Translations under genes and position numbers: made by a program
Origin: Methanosarcinales archaeon
GTDB taxonomy: Archaea > Halobacteriota > Methanosarcinia > Methanosarcinales > Methanogasteraceae
Reading direction: 5' to 3'
NCBI GenBank assembly: GCA_030605805.1
Contig: JAUWHQ010000062.1
Location: forward strand, 1 to 7,014
Length of the DNA: 7,014 nucleotides
Shown: one piece after another, positions 5,546 through 7,014 of the stretch
How the letters are laid out: each line of letters begins with the position of its first letter
Numbering within the stretch: position 1 is the stretch's first letter
Notes under the pieces: generated by a model
The model's input: only the letters and a program-made list of their open reading frames with translations
The model's database searches: none
Told to the model about the DNA's origin: nothing

Positions 5546-5583
5546 TCAAACCAGCCAATCCCGGACCCCATCATCGTGTTCAT
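5546..5583 (-). pseudogene. Fragment duplicated from the 5' end of the KaiC-like gene
   Basis: 38 bases match 4331-4368 at 36 positions, starting exactly at the KaiC-like ATG. The fragment reads M-N-T-M-M-G-S-G-I-G-W-F-D and then meets TGA, against MNTMMRSGIGGFD in the intact gene. It has a GAGGAG ribosome-site-like sequence 7 bases before its ATG, unlike the upstream sequence of the parent gene. No Walker A or later KaiC sequence follows. It is most likely a duplication remnant; translation of a 13-residue peptide is possible but unproven. Confidence 0.75.
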
Positions 5584-5610
5584 GCATCAACTCCTCGGAG
5601 ATCGATCACA

Positions 5611-5668
5611 CAATCGTTTGCATCCGCCAAAGATATTTAGCTTGATATATGTCTCTCTCAAACGATTG
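5611..5668. repeat. Perfect 10-base inverted repeat upstream of the ycaO promoter
   Basis: CAATCGTTTG (5611-5620) and CAAACGATTG (5659-5668) are exact reverse complements, 38 bases apart. The right copy ends about 30 bases before the ycaO TATA box. The spacing suits two binding sites for one regulator better than a hairpin terminator. No regulator is identified. Confidence 0.4.
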
Positions 5669-5698
5669 CTATTATTTACCAACCTTTTTTTACCAATG

Positions 5699-5706
5699 TA
5701 TATATA
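5699..5706 (+). promoter_or_regulatory. TATA box of ycaO
   Basis: TATATATA, preceded by ACCAATG, in an AT-rich stretch. Transcription would begin near 5728-5732 and give a leader of about 45 bases to the ATG at 5777, including the G-rich ribosome-site candidate AGGGGGT (5744-5750). Confidence 0.55.
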
Positions 5707-5776
5707 CCTTTCCAGCCATGAGCGAGGTTTACACGGGGCATGCAGGGGGTTGCATTAATAAGTGACCCCACCCGAG

Positions 5777-7014
5777 ATGAGTTCCATGCAGCTAAAGATC
5801 AACCATGAGATCAAATACCAGCCTGGCACCCAGCGGGTGCTCGATTACGAGACAACGCTTTCCAATGTAAAGAATATCCTTCCTGATATCGGGGTGACCG
5901 GACTTACCGACATCACGCATCTTGACCGGGTCGGGATTCCGGTGGTTGCAGCGACCAGACCGAGTGCAGGTTATGGTGCGATAACCGTGTACTCTGGCAA
6001 GGGCGCAACCCCCATCCATGCGCGGATCTCTGCGATAATGGAGTCTGTTGAGAGATGTTTTGCCGAGATACCAGAAACAAATGTCGATTTTAAAGATAAA
6101 CCGATTAATACGGACAGAATCACCGATTCTTACGAGAATCTAAGGGGGGAGAATGCGATCGACCCTGAAACCCTGTTCCTCCCGGAACCGCTTCCTGACA
6201 ACACGAAGCTCGAATGGATGCCGGGGTGGGATCTGGTGGGTGCGAGCGAGATGCTTGTGCCCTCCAATGCGGTTTACCACCCCTACACCCGTGGAGTGTT
6301 CATATTTCGCAGCAATACCAACGGGCTTGCATCTGGCAACACCATCGAAGAAGCCATCGTGCACGGGTTGCTCGAGGTGATCGAGCGGGATGCCATAAGC
6401 GTGACCGAATATTCGAGGAACACGGGCAGGGAGGTTCTTCTGCATGAGGACGACGGCGATGTGTACGATCTGAAGAGCAGGTTCGAGGAGGCGGGCATCT
6501 CTGTAAAATTATGGCTTCTGCCCTCGATAACCGGGATATCGGTCGTGGTTGCTGCGCTCGACGATATCAAGACCCGGGACCCGACGATGCTGGTGATGGG
6601 TGCGGGTGCGCATCTCAAGCCAGCCCACGCAATCTATCGTGCGCTCACCGAGGCAGCACAGTTCAGGCTGTCGCAGATCTCGGGTGCGCGGGAGGACGTG
6701 CAGAAGCGGACCGGGTTTGTCATGGACGCCGGATATGATCGCATGAAGCGGATGAACAAATTCTGGTATGTGGACGGCGAGACCATCGAGCTTGCGAAAA
6801 TTCCCGATCTCTCGTCAAACACGCCTGCAAAAGACATCGGCGCAATCACCGAGAGACTCAGCGGCGCAGCTTCATACGCAATCGTCGTTGACCTGTCCCA
6901 GCCATGGATCGATGTGCCTGTGGTCAGGACGATCATTCCGACCTTTGAACTGTACACAGTGGATCGTGAACGGATCGGCAGCCGTGCGATAGCGGCGCGA
7001 AAGGAGCAGGAGCA
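5777..7014 (+). CDS. ycaO: YcaO-domain protein, methanogenesis marker protein 1 type (McrA thioglycine formation), partial at 3' end
   Basis: 412 codons are visible before the window ends. YcaO enzymes use ATP to activate a backbone amide. In methanogens one YcaO, usually with TfuA, converts a glycine of McrA to thioglycine in the cytoplasm. Visible: the N-terminal signature DITHLDRVGIPVVAATRP (45-62), the ATP/Mg site SGKGAT (73-78) followed by ARISAIMESVERCFAE (82-97) with E89 and E92, and the second acidic helix IEEAIVHGLLEVIERDA (190-206) with E200, E203 and D205. The C-terminal Pro-rich end expected in azoline-type YcaO proteins, and any tfuA neighbour, lie beyond the window. ATG 5777 is chosen; GTG 5762 (better placed for AGGGGGT) and ATG 5786 are alternatives. 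The family call is strong. Assignment to McrA rather than another YcaO substrate rests on overall resemblance to the methanogen marker family. Confidence 0.88.
   Translation, partial: MSSMQLKINHEIKYQPGTQRVLDYETTLSNVKNILPDIGVTGLTDITHLDRVGIPVVAATRPSAGYGAITVYSGKGATPIHARISAIMESVERCFAEIPETNVDFKDKPINTDRITDSYENLRGENAIDPETLFLPEPLPDNTKLEWMPGWDLVGASEMLVPSNAVYHPYTRGVFIFRSNTNGLASGNTIEEAIVHGLLEVIERDAISVTEYSRNTGREVLLHEDDGDVYDLKSRFEEAGISVKLWLLPSITGISVVVAALDDIKTRDPTMLVMGAGAHLKPAHAIYRALTEAAQFRLSQISGAREDVQKRTGFVMDAGYDRMKRMNKFWYVDGETIELAKIPDLSSNTPAKDIGAITERLSGAASYAIVVDLSQPWIDVPVVRTIIPTFELYTVDRERIGSRAIAARKEQE

Larger units (their letters stand above)
5462..5776. other. Divergent intergenic region between the small membrane protein and ycaO
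   Basis: 315 bases without an intact gene. From left to right it holds the leftward TATA-like box (5487-5494), the KaiC-like gene fragment (5546-5583), a pair of 10-base inverted sites (5611-5620 and 5659-5668), an oligo-T run (5685-5691) and the rightward ycaO TATA box (5699-5706). Confidence 0.7.

Noticed and set aside
5685..5691. T7 run as a plus-strand archaeal terminator
   Set aside because: No plus-strand gene ends upstream of it. It sits beside the ycaO TATA box and is better explained as AT-rich promoter sequence.
5718..5765. 15-residue open frame (ATG 5718) ending just across the ycaO GTG alternative start
   Set aside because: Its ATG lies upstream of the transcription start expected from the TATA box at 5699-5706, and it has no ribosome site, so a leader peptide is not supported.
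6140..6618. Open frames on the minus strand under ycaO
   Set aside because: They are antisense to a well-conserved YcaO domain. The translations are low-complexity and Ser/Arg-rich, and no promoter or ribosome site supports them.

Overview
The window suggests a euryarchaeon that carries methyl-coenzyme M reductase (a methanogen or a methane/alkane oxidiser). The main evidence is the right-hand gene, a YcaO-domain protein resembling methanogenesis marker protein 1, the enzyme family linked to thioglycine formation in McrA. Supporting evidence is archaeal TATA-like promoters, at least one probable leaderless gene, GGAGG/GGTGAT ribosome binding sites, and a two-domain KaiC-like ATPase beside two-component genes. 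The sequence alone does not fix a lineage below that.

Layout, left to right. 1-2518 (minus strand) is a three-gene signalling operon read right to left: a membrane PAS histidine kinase (962-2518), a receiver protein whose only other domain is a histidine-kinase dimerisation/phosphoacceptor (DHp) hairpin with no ATPase domain (283-960), and a second receiver protein cut by the window edge (1-267). 2519-2952 is non-coding and holds the kinase promoter, an upstream dyad element and a 73-base inverted repeat built from GCAGATGAAC-type units. 2953-4738 (minus) is a two-gene operon: a small winged-helix regulator (4373-4738) followed by a KaiC-like double ATPase (2953-4368). 4798-5150 is a decayed, internally deleted copy of the kinase promoter and membrane N-terminus. 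5177-5461 (minus) is a small three-helix membrane protein resembling the sensor end of PAS kinases. 5546-5583 is a fragment copied from the first 13 codons of the KaiC-like gene. 5777-7014 (plus) is the divergent ycaO gene, cut at its 3' end.

How the genes may work together. The kinase, the REC-DHp protein and the second receiver contain, in order, every phosphorylatable residue needed for a His-Asp-His-Asp relay (H294, D52, H174, D59). The last two proteins lie in one reading frame, separated only by a TAG codon and five further codons, so a REC-DHp-REC fusion is possible if that TAG is read through. The KaiC-like ATPase has a normal second domain but a first domain without the usual catalytic Glu pair. 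Kinase and KaiC-like fragments found again to the right, in the same order, indicate past duplication within this signalling cluster. ycaO belongs to a separate, divergent transcription unit.
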